Source: QZLE01 sp033852135
Lineage (GTDB): Bacteria > Pseudomonadota > Gammaproteobacteria > QZLD01
DNA length: 64,000 nucleotides
Reading direction: 5' to 3'
Assembly (NCBI GenBank): GCA_033852135.1
Contig: JAWSVB010000008.1
Coordinates: 145,131-209,130, forward strand
The position numbers and the translations under genes are program-made. The notes under the pieces are model-generated. The model saw only the letters and a program-made list of their open reading frames with translations. It had not been told where the DNA came from and ran no database searches. Shown in pieces: positions 46,384-55,343 of this stretch. The number at the start of each line of letters is the position of its first letter. The first letter of the stretch is position 1.

Positions 46384-47150
46384 TACTCTTCTCCAAGATA
46401 GGCGCAAATAACAGCGGGATCATTCTGCACATCAAAAGGCAAACCATTTGCGATAACTCTACCTTGATCTAGAACAAGGATGCGGTCAGAAATATTCATA
46501 ACTAATTTCATATCATGCTCTATAAGAAGTACAGTTATAGAAAACTCATCACGTAAGCGCACAATCAGATCATCAAGTTCTTCAGTTTCTTTGGGGTTAA
46601 GACCTGCTGCCGGTTCATCCAATAGCAGCATTTTAGGCTGAGTTACCATACAACGCGCAATTTCTAATGAGCGCTGCTGACCATATGCCAATGAGCTAGC
46701 TTCTCTATTTGCAAAATCAGCCAACCCAACTTGCTCTAACCAGAATACTGCGTTATCAAGAGCCTGTTTTTCAGAGTTCTTAAAACCTGGAAGCCTTAAA
46801 ACCCCTGATAAAAGGTTACAATTGAGGTGCCTTTGCTGTGCAACCAATAAGTTCTCTAGCAATGTCATCTCTTTAAAAAGACGAATATTCTGAAATGTAC
46901 GCACCAAACCAAAGCCAGCTATTTTATGGCTTGGTCTTCCCTCAATAGCATTATTATTAAATGAAATATTACCGCTTTTAGGTGAATAAAAGCCGCTTAT
47001 ACAATTAAAGACCGTTGTTTTCCCAGCTCCATTAGGGCCAATTATGCTAAATATTTGTCCCTTATCAACAGCAAAAGAAACTCTATCAACTGCTAATAAC
47101 CCTCCAAAACTAAGAGTTATATCATCAATACTTAATAGTGATGGCTGCAT
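46383..47150 (-). CDS. livG: Branched-chain amino-acid ABC transporter ATPase LivG
   Basis: A 255-residue ATPase. Walker A is GPNGAGKTTVFNCI, GLVRTFQNIRLF is typical of LivG, the signature region is SLAYGQQRSLEIAR, Walker B is LLLDEPAAGLNP and the switch LLIEHDMKLVM. Both ends overlap neighbours by one base. LivG works with LivF under the LivHM permease. Confidence 0.93.
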   Translation of the reverse strand: MQPSLLSIDDITLSFGGLLAVDRVSFAVDKGQIFSIIGPNGAGKTTVFNCISGFYSPKSGNISFNNNAIEGRPSHKIAGFGLVRTFQNIRLFKEMTLLENLLVAQQRHLNCNLLSGVLRLPGFKNSEKQALDNAVFWLEQVGLADFANREASSLAYGQQRSLEIARCMVTQPKMLLLDEPAAGLNPKETEELDDLIVRLRDEFSITVLLIEHDMKLVMNISDRILVLDQGRVIANGLPFDVQNDPAVICAYLGEE

Positions 47151-48439
47151 TATTTGTTAGCCTCACTAATATTTTCTTCAATTGTAATTTTCGATCTTTT
47201 AGCTGGGAATAACCCTCTAGGGCGCCATATCATCATCACAATAAGAATCAAACTAAATATAAGCATTCGATACTGTTGTAAATCTTGAGAATAATCTTTT
47301 AAGACAGTAACAAAGACAGCAGCTAAAATAATGCCTACCCTTGATCCCATCCCTCCTAGAACAACAATTGATAAAACTATTACTGATTCAATAAACTCAA
47401 AAGACTCAGGACTAATATGTCTTTGTTTGGCTGCAAAAAAACACCCTGCAATGCCAGCAAAAAAAGAGCTAATAGCAAAAGCAGACAGTTTTACTGAAGT
47501 TGGATTTATTCCTAAAGATTTGCAAGCAGTTTCATCTTCACGAAGAGCTTCCCACGATCTACCAATAGGCATCTTAATTAGTCTATTAATCACAAATATT
47601 GTAAAAATAACTAATGCAAGTGCTAGAAAATAGAAGAAGAAGTCTTTTGCCATAGAGCTGTATTCAACTCCAAAAAACTCATGAAAAGGGATGCCTCCAT
47701 CTTTTGATCTTCGCACGAACTCTATGCCGAATAATGATGGCCTATCTATAGAACCGATACCGTCAGGCCCACCAGTTATAGGCCCTAGATTCTTTAGTAA
47801 TAAAACCAATACTTGACCAAAACCTAAAGTAACAATGGCTAAATAATCACCTCTAAGGCGAAGTACGGGAAACCCTAAAATAAGACCAAAAGCAGAGGCC
47901 ACTACACCAGCTAGAGGCAAAGCTAACCAGAAAGAGAGATCATAAAAATGATTCAAAACACCATAGGTATAAGCTCCTATCGCATAAAAAGCTATATAAC
48001 CAAGGTTAAGCAAACCGGCATAACCAACAACAATATTCAACCCAAGGGCAAGGAGAATATATATGTATATATCAACAAACATCCCTATCAGCAGTTTATC
48101 ATTAACAATGAATGGATAAATGAGCAAGACGAGTAATAAAACCGCACTAAATATGGGATGAAACCTATCTGAACCTTTAAGTTGAACAGCATGTTCTACA
48201 ATTTGCTCTGCCTTAATAGTTCTTTTAATTCCCCTTCCAATTAACTTAATTACGTAAATTGATTGTTCTCTAAACAGCTGCACCATGAAAACAGCTAAAC
48301 AACCAAATACTACATATGAAGGTCTTGCACCAATTGAAACATTGATGCCATCAACTTCAATGAGCCCACCAATTGTAAAGCTCAATAATACAAAAGTTAA
48401 AATTGATGAAATTATTGCATCTTTAAGATTAAAGCTCAT
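47150..48439 (-). CDS. livM: Branched-chain amino-acid ABC transporter permease LivM
   Basis: A 429-residue permease with about ten membrane helices. LNIVVGYAGLLNLGYIAFYAIGAY and RLRGDYLAIVTLGFG are the LivM hallmarks, and WEALREDETACKSLGIN is the ATPase-coupling loop. The N-terminal 110 residues add two extra helices, as in E. coli LivM. It overlaps livH by ATGA. The same family also serves urea and other substrates, so the substrate is assigned by family only. Confidence 0.9.
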   Translation of the reverse strand: MSFNLKDAIISSILTFVLLSFTIGGLIEVDGINVSIGARPSYVVFGCLAVFMVQLFREQSIYVIKLIGRGIKRTIKAEQIVEHAVQLKGSDRFHPIFSAVLLLVLLIYPFIVNDKLLIGMFVDIYIYILLALGLNIVVGYAGLLNLGYIAFYAIGAYTYGVLNHFYDLSFWLALPLAGVVASAFGLILGFPVLRLRGDYLAIVTLGFGQVLVLLLKNLGPITGGPDGIGSIDRPSLFGIEFVRRSKDGGIPFHEFFGVEYSSMAKDFFFYFLALALVIFTIFVINRLIKMPIGRSWEALREDETACKSLGINPTSVKLSAFAISSFFAGIAGCFFAAKQRHISPESFEFIESVIVLSIVVLGGMGSRVGIILAAVFVTVLKDYSQDLQQYRMLIFSLILIVMMIWRPRGLFPAKRSKITIEENISEANK

Positions 48440-49335
48440 ACCTTCTGAATCTCCGCCTTACCGAGAAGGCCAGATGGAAGTACTAGAAGTATTAGCATAA
48501 GAAGTCCAAATGAAACTACATCCTTATAATCGCCACCTATATACGCACTTGCAAAGCTTTCAGAAAACCCAAGGACAAATCCACCTAAGACTGCACCAGG
48601 TATACTACCAATCCCTCCAAGAACAGCAGCTGTAAACGCCTTAATCCCAATAACAAATCCCATAGTGTCTCGCACTGTACCGTAATACAAACTGACCAAA
48701 ACACCAGCAACCGCAGCAAGTGCAGCCCCTACAACAAATATAACTGAGATAATGCTATCGGTATTAATTCCAAGAAGATTTGCCATTCTTCTATCTTGCT
48801 CAGTAGCTCGACAAGCAATCCCGAGCTTTGTTTTACTGATAAAATAAGTAAATACAATCATAAAAACTAATGTTGTAGCAGGAATCAGTAGCTGCATATA
48901 GCTAATAGAAAAAGTGTCAGAAAACACAAAAGATCCAGTTATAAGTTGCTTAACAGCAAAAGGTCTTGGGCCTTGCGATAACTGCATAAAATTTTGCAAG
49001 AAAAATGACATACCAATTGCAGATATTAATGGAATTAAGCGATGCTTACCCCGTAAAGGGCGGTATGCGATTCTTTCTATACTCCAACCAAGAACGCTTG
49101 TAACAAGGATTGCAGCAAGAAACATTGCTATAAGATAAACGGGGATCAGGGTAGCCCCTAAAGAAGATAAAATGGTCATCACTATAAGGCCAACAAAGGC
49201 CCCAACCATATACACCTCTCCATGAGCAAAATTAATCATACCAATAACGCCATAGACCATCGTATACCCTATAGCGATGAGGGCATAAATGCTTCCAAGG
49301 GTAATACCATTTAATACTTGCTCTAAAAATTGCAT
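48436..49335 (-). CDS. livH: Branched-chain amino-acid ABC transporter permease LivH
   Basis: A 299-residue permease with eight or so helices. Family motifs are LNGITLGSIYALIAIGYTMVYG, INFAHGEVYMVGAF and, for coupling, CRATEQDRRMANLLGIN, then KAFTAAVLGGIGSIPGAVLGG. It is the second gene of the liv operon, 39 bases after the binding-protein gene. Confidence 0.92.
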   Translation of the reverse strand: MQFLEQVLNGITLGSIYALIAIGYTMVYGVIGMINFAHGEVYMVGAFVGLIVMTILSSLGATLIPVYLIAMFLAAILVTSVLGWSIERIAYRPLRGKHRLIPLISAIGMSFFLQNFMQLSQGPRPFAVKQLITGSFVFSDTFSISYMQLLIPATTLVFMIVFTYFISKTKLGIACRATEQDRRMANLLGINTDSIISVIFVVGAALAAVAGVLVSLYYGTVRDTMGFVIGIKAFTAAVLGGIGSIPGAVLGGFVLGFSESFASAYIGGDYKDVVSFGLLMLILLVLPSGLLGKAEIQKV

Positions 49336-49374
49336 CTATTTTCTCTAAGGTATAAGCATTTATTTTACAATTTA

Positions 49375-50499
49375 TTATTTAATAGTAGCTTCTGTCTTAG
49401 TTCCATCAGCGTGCCACGTATATACCACAAATTTAAATTCTTTAAGGTCGCCATTTTGCTTAAACGCAACTTTTCCGATAGGAGTATTATAGTTACTTGA
49501 TCTCATAGCCTTAGCAATTTCAAATGGATCTTCTGATTTAGTCTTAGCTATAGTATCTGCGATCACCTGCACAGCGGAATATGAAGGCATAACAAAAGGA
49601 CCGGATGAATCTTGCTTCTTATTTTTAAAGGCAGCTACAAGATTTGCATTTGCAGGGTCAGTTGTAAAATCAGCAGGCAGAGTAACCAGTAATCCTTCTG
49701 AAGCTTTACCAGCTATTGCACTTATATCCTTATTACCCACACCTTCAGGCCCCATAAACTGAGATTTCAAACCTTTTTCTTTTGCCTGCCTTAGAATAAG
49801 GCCTAGCTCCGGGTGATAGCCTCCATAATAAATAAAATCGACGCCAAGGCCTTTAATTTTAGAGATTAAGGCTGAAAAATCATTACTGCCTTTACTTACA
49901 CCCTCAAACAAAACAACATTAACATTATTACTTTCAAGGTATTTTTTAACTGCTTGCGCAATACCTTGGCCATATTGCTGCTTATCATGAATGACGGCTA
50001 CTTTTTTTGGCTTAACATTATCAACTATATATTTACCAGCAACACTACCCTGCTGAGTATCCAAACCAATAGTTCTAAAAACAAGCTCAAAATCTCTCTG
50101 AGTAATATCGGGATTAGTTGAAGCAGGGGTTATCATCAAAACACCCTCTTCTTCATATATGTCTGATGCAGGTTGGGTTGAACCAGAGCACAAGTGACCT
50201 ACTACAAAACTTATTCCATTACTAACCACTTTATTTGCAACTGCAACGGCTTGCTTTGGCTCGCAAACATCATCAAGAAGAACAGCTTCTAGTTTTTTCC
50301 CATTCACGCCGCCTTTTAGGTTAATCTGCTCAACAGCCATAACAGCACCATCCATTTGCATTTTGCCATATTGAGCTACAGGACCAGTAATTGGACCAAC
50401 AATAGCAATTTTTATGGTTGAACTTGCAAAAGCAGTTGGTAAAAATGTGTAGGTAATAATTAAAACTGAAGATAAGGCTTTAATGACTCGTAAGAGCAT
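49375..50499 (-). CDS. livJ: Branched-chain amino-acid binding protein
   Basis: A 374-residue periplasmic binding protein of the LivJ/LivK type. From the ATG ending at 50499 it has a signal peptide ending TFLPTAFASS; an in-frame ATG eight codons further up (50523) would spoil that peptide, and AGAGGA sits correctly for the inner one. Mature features are IKIAIVGPITGPVAQYGKMQ, LLDDVCEPKQAVAVANKVV, GHLCSGSTQPASDIYEEEG and PASTNPDIT. It is the first gene of the liv operon. Confidence 0.92.
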   Translation of the reverse strand: MLLRVIKALSSVLIITYTFLPTAFASSTIKIAIVGPITGPVAQYGKMQMDGAVMAVEQINLKGGVNGKKLEAVLLDDVCEPKQAVAVANKVVSNGISFVVGHLCSGSTQPASDIYEEEGVLMITPASTNPDITQRDFELVFRTIGLDTQQGSVAGKYIVDNVKPKKVAVIHDKQQYGQGIAQAVKKYLESNNVNVVLFEGVSKGSNDFSALISKIKGLGVDFIYYGGYHPELGLILRQAKEKGLKSQFMGPEGVGNKDISAIAGKASEGLLVTLPADFTTDPANANLVAAFKNKKQDSSGPFVMPSYSAVQVIADTIAKTKSEDPFEIAKAMRSSNYNTPIGKVAFKQNGDLKEFKFVVYTWHADGTKTEATIK

Positions 50500-50667
50500 A
50501 AGAGTGTCCTCTTTAATTTCCATTTAAATTTTACATGGGCCTATTACAGACCAATTTAATAATAGAAGCAAGAGTACATTAGTTAGATTGTAATAGTAGT
50601 AGGTATAGCAATGACAATTAATTTATAGATACGGCACTCTACGAAACAGGATTACAAATTCTACACA

Positions 50668-50856
50668 AATAAAAACAGGGTATCGGCGTACCGTTACCCT
50701 GCTCTCCTATATTGACAGATAACCTCTGTCGTTCGTAAATCAATTTTTTATAACACTTCAGCTAAATCAATTAATCTATAATAGCGTTTGTTCCTAGCGT
50801 AGCTTCCTGCTACTCTTTTCTCCTTAGCGGTAATCCCTTTACCGATAACGCAGTTT
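50668..50856 (-). ncRNA. CsrB/RsmZ-like regulatory small RNA
   Basis: A non-coding stretch between livJ and topA reads on the minus strand as a string of small hairpins. CGGTAA-AGGGA-TTACCG (50828-50844) and GTAGC-AGGAA-GCTAC (50799-50813) expose GGA in five-base loops, and GACAGA-GGTTA-TCTGTC (50714-50730) is a third. Further GGA motifs lie unpaired at 50821-50823, 50792-50794 and 50705-50707, so five in all. It ends in a strong terminator: CAGGGTA and CGG (50676-50686) pair with CCG and TACCCTG (50691-50701), then TTTTTATTT. A TATAGT -10 at 50863-50868 puts the start near 50856, giving about 187 bases. Such RNAs sequester CsrA/RsmA. The csrA gene is not in this window. Confidence 0.7.
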
Positions 50857-50906
50857 AAATTTACTATAGTTTTTTAATTCAGGAAATCATATAAATCCTA
50901 TCATTA

Positions 50907-50924
50907 CGTAGGATATTTCGTACA
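50907..50924 (-). promoter_or_regulatory. Possible GacA/UvrY upstream activating site of the small RNA
   Basis: On the minus strand TGTACG-AAATAT-CCTACG matches the GacA consensus TGTAAG-N6-CTTACA at 9 of 12 positions with the exact spacing. It is centred about 60 bases upstream of the inferred start, and the promoter's -35 is weak, as expected for an activated promoter. An overlapping dyad ATCCTA/TAGGAT lies at 50895-50914. Confidence 0.5.
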
Positions 50925-50964
50925 TCAATGTAGGGAAATTATTTGATCGTTTTATTTGTACATC

Positions 50965-50988
50965 TATCTCTTATAATTCAAAGAGATA
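50965..50988. promoter_or_regulatory. Inverted repeat between the small RNA and topA
   Basis: TATCTCTT (50965-50972) faces AAGAGATA (50981-50988) across eight bases. It could be an operator for either divergent unit. No regulator can be named. Confidence 0.3.
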
Positions 50989-51034
50989 ATCACTACAATG
51001 AATAACACTGAAAAAAAATAATTATAGAATTATC

Positions 51035-51062
51035 TTGACGATCAGATGGCTAGGACTTATAT
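51035..51062 (+). promoter_or_regulatory. Candidate topA promoter
   Basis: TTGACG (51035-51040) and TTATAT (51057-51062) are 16 bases apart, about 85 bases before the topA start. The fit is moderate and the region is AT-rich. Confidence 0.35.
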
Positions 51063-51148
51063 AGTCAGACACAAGATCAATTATTTTCATACTTGATTAC
51101 AGGCATAAGCCAAAAAAATAAAGTTCAACATATAAAGTTAAGGATACC

Positions 51149-53809
51149 ATGGCAAAGTCATTAGTAATTGTGGAGTCACCAGCTAAAGCCAAGACTATTA
51201 ATAAATATCTTGGAAATGATTACATTGTAAAATCAAGTGTCGGCCACATTCGTGACTTACCAACAGCAGGTTCCAAAACCTCAACCTCTACACCGTCAGA
51301 ACGAGCCAAAGAAGCTGCAAAAACGCGCAAGATGTCTCCCGAAGACAAAATCAAATACAAGGCTAAAAAAGCAAAAGTACAACTCGTAAAGCGTATGGGT
51401 ATTGACCCTGAGAAAGACTGGGAAGCTAATTATCAAACGATCCCCGGTAAAGAAAAAGTTGTAAACGAACTCAAAAAATTAGCCGCGAAAGCTGATAATA
51501 TAATTCTCGCAACTGATTTGGATCGCGAGGGAGAAGCGATAGCATGGCACTTACGTGAAGTTATTGGTGGGGATGATTCCCGATTCCAACGTGTAGTTTT
51601 TAATGAAATAACCAAATCAGCCATTGCCGATGCATTTTCCCGCCCAGAAACATTAAATATTGATAGAGTAAATGCCCAACAAGCAAGACGTTTTCTTGAT
51701 CGAGTAGTTGGTTTTATGATCTCTCCACTTTTATGGGCAAAAGTAGCACGCGGCCTTTCAGCAGGCAGAGTGCAGTCTGTTGCTGTAAAGCTTGTTGTAG
51801 AGCGTGAGCGTGAGATACGTGCATTTAACCCTGAAGAGTACTGGGAGGTCTTTGCTGACCTTACATCTGCAAAATCAGATATTAAATTCCAAGTTGCTAA
51901 AGCAGCTGGCAAAACTTTTAGACCAACCAATAAAGAGCAAACTGATGCCGCTTTGGCTGATCTAAAAGCTTCTGACTATGTGTTAACTAAACGCACAGAC
52001 AAGCCAACAAAAACAAGACCAAATCCTCCGTTTATAACTTCTACACTGCAGCAAGCAGCAAGCACTAGGCTGGGTTTTGGTGTTAAGAAAACAATGATAG
52101 TGGCGCAAAAGCTTTATGAAGCTGGTTTTATAACCTATATGCGTACAGATTCAACAAGCTTAAGTGCTGATGCAATTAGCACCTGCAGAGAGTACATTGA
52201 AGATAGTTACGGAAAAAAATACCTGCCTGCAAAACCTAATGTTTATAGCAGTAAAAAAGGGGCTCAAGAGGCTCATGAAGCTATCAGACCTTCAAATGTT
52301 GGCCTAATAGCAACTCAACTCCCATCAAGCTTTGATCGTGATTCTCAACGATTATATGAACTGATATGGAGACAATTCGTTGCTTGCCAAATGCTTCCTG
52401 CAGAATTCAAAAGCACTAGCTTATCAATAACTGCCGGCAATTATGAACTTCGTACTCGCGGTAGAATATTGACCTTCGACGGTTTTCTTAAAGTAATGCC
52501 TCAACCTCCTAAAAAAGATGAAAATGTTGAGTTACCTGATATAAAAGAAGGTACTAAGTTTGATCTAAAAGAACTAGAGTCAAACCAACATTTCACCAAA
52601 CCACCAGCAAGATTTTCAGAAGCTGCATTGGTAAAAGAGCTGGAGAAAAAAGGGATTGGTCGACCATCAACTTATGCAAGTATCATTTCAACAATCCAAG
52701 ACCGTGGTTATGTAATTGTTGAAAATAAAAGGTTTTATGCTGTCAAAATGGGCGATATTGTAACTGATCGTCTATCTGAAAACTTTGACCACCTTATGGA
52801 TTATAACTTCACAGCTAAACTTGAGGAGTCACTTGATAAAGTAGCTGCTGGAGACATAAATTACAAAACTGTACTTAATGATTTTTATGATGATTTTTCA
52901 TCCAGATTAGATGTTGCATCCAGTGAAGATGGAATGCGCCCTAATGAACCAACTGAAACTGATATACCTTGCCCCAAATGTGGCGAAGGGCATATGCAAA
53001 TTCGCACAGCAAGCACTGGTGTGTTTCTTGGTTGTTCACGCTACTCTCTTCCACCAAAAGAGAGATGCAAAGCTACTATGAACCTGACATCAGCTGATGA
53101 AGTTATCAATACAGATGACGAAGAAGCTGAAACAAATGCACTATTGGCAAAGCACCGCTGTAAAATTTGCGGCACAGCCATGGAAGCCTATCTCATCGAT
53201 AAAGATAGAAAGCTACATGTTTGCGGAAACAACCCTGATTGTTCAGGTTATGAGATTGAAACAGGTAATTTTGTAATTAAAGGTTATGAAGGGCCTCTAA
53301 TAGATTGCGATAAATGTGGTGCTGAAATGCAGCTCAAATCTGGTAGATTTGGGAAGTATTTTGGTTGCACTAGCGAGGATTGCAAAAATACCAGAAAGCT
53401 CCTTAAGAATGGTGAAGCTGCACCACCAAAAATGGACCCAATACCTATGCCTGATCTTCTTTGTGACAAAACAGATGATCACTTTGTATTACGTGACGGT
53501 GCTGCGGGACTGTTCTTAGCTGCGAGTAAGTTCCCTAAACACAGAGAAACGAGAGCACCTTTGGTAAGTGAAATTTTACCTGTAAAAGATATTATTGATC
53601 CTAAATATAACTATCTAATGGAAGCTCCTAGCAAGGACCATGAAGGAAATCCTAGCATCATTCGATATAGCCGTAAGTTCAAAGAGTCTTATGTTATGTC
53701 TGAAATTGATGGAAAAGCTTCTGGTTGGAAAGCAACTTACAAGGATGGAAACTGGATCGAAGAGATTCCAAAGAAGAAAAAAGCAACAAAAGCTAAAGCA
53801 AAAAAATAG
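51149..53809 (+). CDS. topA: DNA topoisomerase I
   Basis: An 886-residue type IA topoisomerase. The Toprim domain opens KSLVIVESPAKAKTINKYLG and has ATDLDREGEAIAWHL; the catalytic tyrosine is in GFITYMRTDSTSLS near residue 330. Three C-terminal zinc ribbons are visible (CPKCGEGHM, CKICGTAME, CDKCGAEMQ with their second cysteine pairs), then a lysine-rich tail. AAGGAT precedes the ATG. It relaxes negative supercoils. The length is close to that of E. coli TopA (865). Confidence 0.96.
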   Translation: MAKSLVIVESPAKAKTINKYLGNDYIVKSSVGHIRDLPTAGSKTSTSTPSERAKEAAKTRKMSPEDKIKYKAKKAKVQLVKRMGIDPEKDWEANYQTIPGKEKVVNELKKLAAKADNIILATDLDREGEAIAWHLREVIGGDDSRFQRVVFNEITKSAIADAFSRPETLNIDRVNAQQARRFLDRVVGFMISPLLWAKVARGLSAGRVQSVAVKLVVEREREIRAFNPEEYWEVFADLTSAKSDIKFQVAKAAGKTFRPTNKEQTDAALADLKASDYVLTKRTDKPTKTRPNPPFITSTLQQAASTRLGFGVKKTMIVAQKLYEAGFITYMRTDSTSLSADAISTCREYIEDSYGKKYLPAKPNVYSSKKGAQEAHEAIRPSNVGLIATQLPSSFDRDSQRLYELIWRQFVACQMLPAEFKSTSLSITAGNYELRTRGRILTFDGFLKVMPQPPKKDENVELPDIKEGTKFDLKELESNQHFTKPPARFSEAALVKELEKKGIGRPSTYASIISTIQDRGYVIVENKRFYAVKMGDIVTDRLSENFDHLMDYNFTAKLEESLDKVAAGDINYKTVLNDFYDDFSSRLDVASSEDGMRPNEPTETDIPCPKCGEGHMQIRTASTGVFLGCSRYSLPPKERCKATMNLTSADEVINTDDEEAETNALLAKHRCKICGTAMEAYLIDKDRKLHVCGNNPDCSGYEIETGNFVIKGYEGPLIDCDKCGAEMQLKSGRFGKYFGCTSEDCKNTRKLLKNGEAAPPKMDPIPMPDLLCDKTDDHFVLRDGAAGLFLAASKFPKHRETRAPLVSEILPVKDIIDPKYNYLMEAPSKDHEGNPSIIRYSRKFKESYVMSEIDGKASGWKATYKDGNWIEEIPKKKKATKAKAKK

Positions 53810-53817
53810 ATTGCGAA

Positions 53818-53850
53818 AACAGTATGGTAGGTAATACCTATCATACTGTT
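53818..53850. terminator. Hairpin between convergent topA and the response-regulator gene
   Basis: AACAGTATGGTAGGT (53818-53832) pairs with ACCTATCATACTGTT (53836-53850), 15 base pairs with one G-T, around a three-base loop. T runs are short on both sides, so termination is likely but not certain. Confidence 0.6.
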
Positions 53851-53862
53851 GTTTATTAAAAT

Positions 53863-54540
53863 CTAAGCTTTGGATTTATCTTTTAGACTATTAAACAGCG
53901 ATAAGAGCTGTTCACCACCCTGCTCTATCCTGCTGAAAAAGTTAATAGCTTCACTCTGATCAAATACACTATCTTTATCTTTATCTTTATCTTTATCTTT
54001 ACCTATTCTTGCATAGCTAATTATTTCATGTATTTGGGTTTGAAACTCTTGTGAAATTCCCGCTATAGAATCAAGAACATCACTATGATCATCATTTTTC
54101 TGCTTAGCATCTAGTGAGGCTGTTGATACACCAGCACTGTTTTCTTTTACATTATTGCAAAATAGAGCCATTCTGTGCCTTAAAACAGCCCAGTGAATTG
54201 GTTTTGTAATGAATTCTTGCGCACCAGAATCATATGCCTGCCTAACTGACTTATCATCATCTAGCCCAGTAATTATGATTACAGGTATATCTTTAGTATC
54301 AGGATTAGCCTTAATGTATTCACAAAAGCTAAACCCATCCATACCTGGCATATAGCCATCAATAATAGCTAATTTAGGCTTATTCTGTTTTAAAAGTATT
54401 TTTGCTTCTTCAGCACAAGATGCATCTAATGGGAAATATCCATTCTCAATTGCAAAACTACAGATAATTAGTCTTAAAGAGGGGTCATCATCCACTATAA
54501 GGACAACAGGTTTTGAATCAACGTCACTACTCATAAACAT
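53863..54540 (-). CDS. Single-domain response regulator with Lys-Asp repeat linker
   Basis: A 225-residue protein from the ATG ending at 54540, which has GGGAG six bases upstream; in-frame TTG codons further up are less likely. The receiver domain has VLIVDDDPSLR, phosphoacceptor Asp61 in LAIIDGYMPGMDG, and FITKPIHW with the conserved lysine near 112. The C-terminal 95 residues hold no DNA-binding domain that I recognise. They are mostly helical and include KD repeated five times, encoded by a hexanucleotide repeat. It follows luxI on the same strand with a terminator between. Its kinase and output are unknown. Confidence 0.8.
   Translation of the reverse strand: MFMSSDVDSKPVVLIVDDDPSLRLIICSFAIENGYFPLDASCAEEAKILLKQNKPKLAIIDGYMPGMDGFSFCEYIKANPDTKDIPVIIITGLDDDKSVRQAYDSGAQEFITKPIHWAVLRHRMALFCNNVKENSAGVSTASLDAKQKNDDHSDVLDSIAGISQEFQTQIHEIISYARIGKDKDKDKDKDSVFDQSEAINFFSRIEQGGEQLLSLFNSLKDKSKA
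53971..54000. repeat. Hexanucleotide microsatellite (ATCTTT)5 inside a coding region
   Basis: Five perfect ATCTTT units. On the minus strand they read AAAGAT and encode Lys-Asp five times in the response regulator. Slippage would change the linker length in two-residue steps and keep the frame. Confidence 0.9.
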
Positions 54541-54560
54541 CAATACTCCCAAACTATAAA

Positions 54561-54597
54561 ATCAACGTTGCTGAGATTTTAGCTCAGCAACGTTGAT
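54561..54597 (-). terminator. Strong intrinsic terminator after luxI
   Basis: ATCAACGTTGCTGAG (54561-54575) pairs perfectly with CTCAGCAACGTTGAT (54583-54597) around seven bases. On the minus strand ATTTTATAG follows. It lies between luxI and the response-regulator gene and should insulate them. Confidence 0.8.
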
Positions 54598-54689
54598 CTG
54601 GTATTAATATCCCATGTATAAAAATGTATTTCAGTAATATACTTCACCGTTTCAATACATTTATATAGCGGGACATATATGGGTTGATA

Positions 54690-55343
54690 TTACATCAACT
54701 GATGATTAGTCATAATCTTCTTCTGCCCAATTCCATTCATATTGTTAATAGCTGTACCGGTCTCAAGATTAATATCAATTTTACATGCTACCGAGCGCAC
54801 CTTACCAATCTTCACTGGAGGGCTAAATCTAGTAATTGGTATTCCACCTTTTTTCATTAATCTTTCTAAACTTACGCTTGTGACAGTAACGTAACGATCA
54901 ATATCATTCTTCTCAGCAAATTTAAACGCCGCTTGTAACATCTGTCTTGTTATAAGGTTTAGATCAACATTCTTCATATTATTATGATCATAAGGCGAAA
55001 CCGCAAATCTACTCAACTCCCAAGTCTTCTTATGTTTAGGGGCTTCTTCATCCCCTAATAACACAGGGAAATCGTGTTCTAGCATATATGGTTGAGTGGT
55101 TGGTAAAAGTCTCCATACGCCCTGTAAAAATCCTTCATCACATAGAGATAATATATAAACAGGGTTCATATCATCGTATCTATCTCTTTCCATCCCATTT
55201 TCACTTGTTACTTCCCAGCCCATACGCTCTTTAAAAACTACATGTCTAAACTTGAACATATCTTCAAGTAATCCGTTACACGATTCTGAGTCAGCTGGAG
55301 AAATTATTAGTGTTCTACTCATTTTATTATTCCTTGTAGTCAT
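54690..55343 (-). CDS. Acyl-homoserine-lactone synthase, LuxI family
   Basis: A 217-residue autoinducer synthase. All ten conserved LuxI residues are present at a constant offset: Arg33, Phe37, Trp43, Glu52, Asp54, Asp57, Arg78, Phe92, Glu109, Arg112. Motifs include FRHVVFKERMGW, ERDRYDDMNPVYIL, VWRLLPTTQPYML and WELSRFAVSP. It makes an N-acyl-homoserine lactone from S-adenosylmethionine and an acyl donor. AAGGTGA sits before the ATG at 55343; a second ATG seven codons later (55322) also has AAGGA. No luxR-type gene lies nearby in this window. The acyl chain cannot be predicted. Confidence 0.92.
   Translation of the reverse strand: MTTRNNKMSRTLIISPADSESCNGLLEDMFKFRHVVFKERMGWEVTSENGMERDRYDDMNPVYILSLCDEGFLQGVWRLLPTTQPYMLEHDFPVLLGDEEAPKHKKTWELSRFAVSPYDHNNMKNVDLNLITRQMLQAAFKFAEKNDIDRYVTVTSVSLERLMKKGGIPITRFSPPVKIGKVRSVACKIDINLETGTAINNMNGIGQKKIMTNHQLM

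Noticed and set aside
50740..50873. A 42-codon open frame on the minus strand inside the proposed small RNA
   Set aside because: It has no ATG and no well-placed ribosome site, and it runs through perfect hairpins whose loops carry GGA. The RNA explanation accounts for the structure and the terminator better.
54600..54690. Imperfect inverted repeat between luxI and its terminator
   Set aside because: AATATC/GATATT and short inner matches are mostly A and T with several mismatches; chance pairing is likely.
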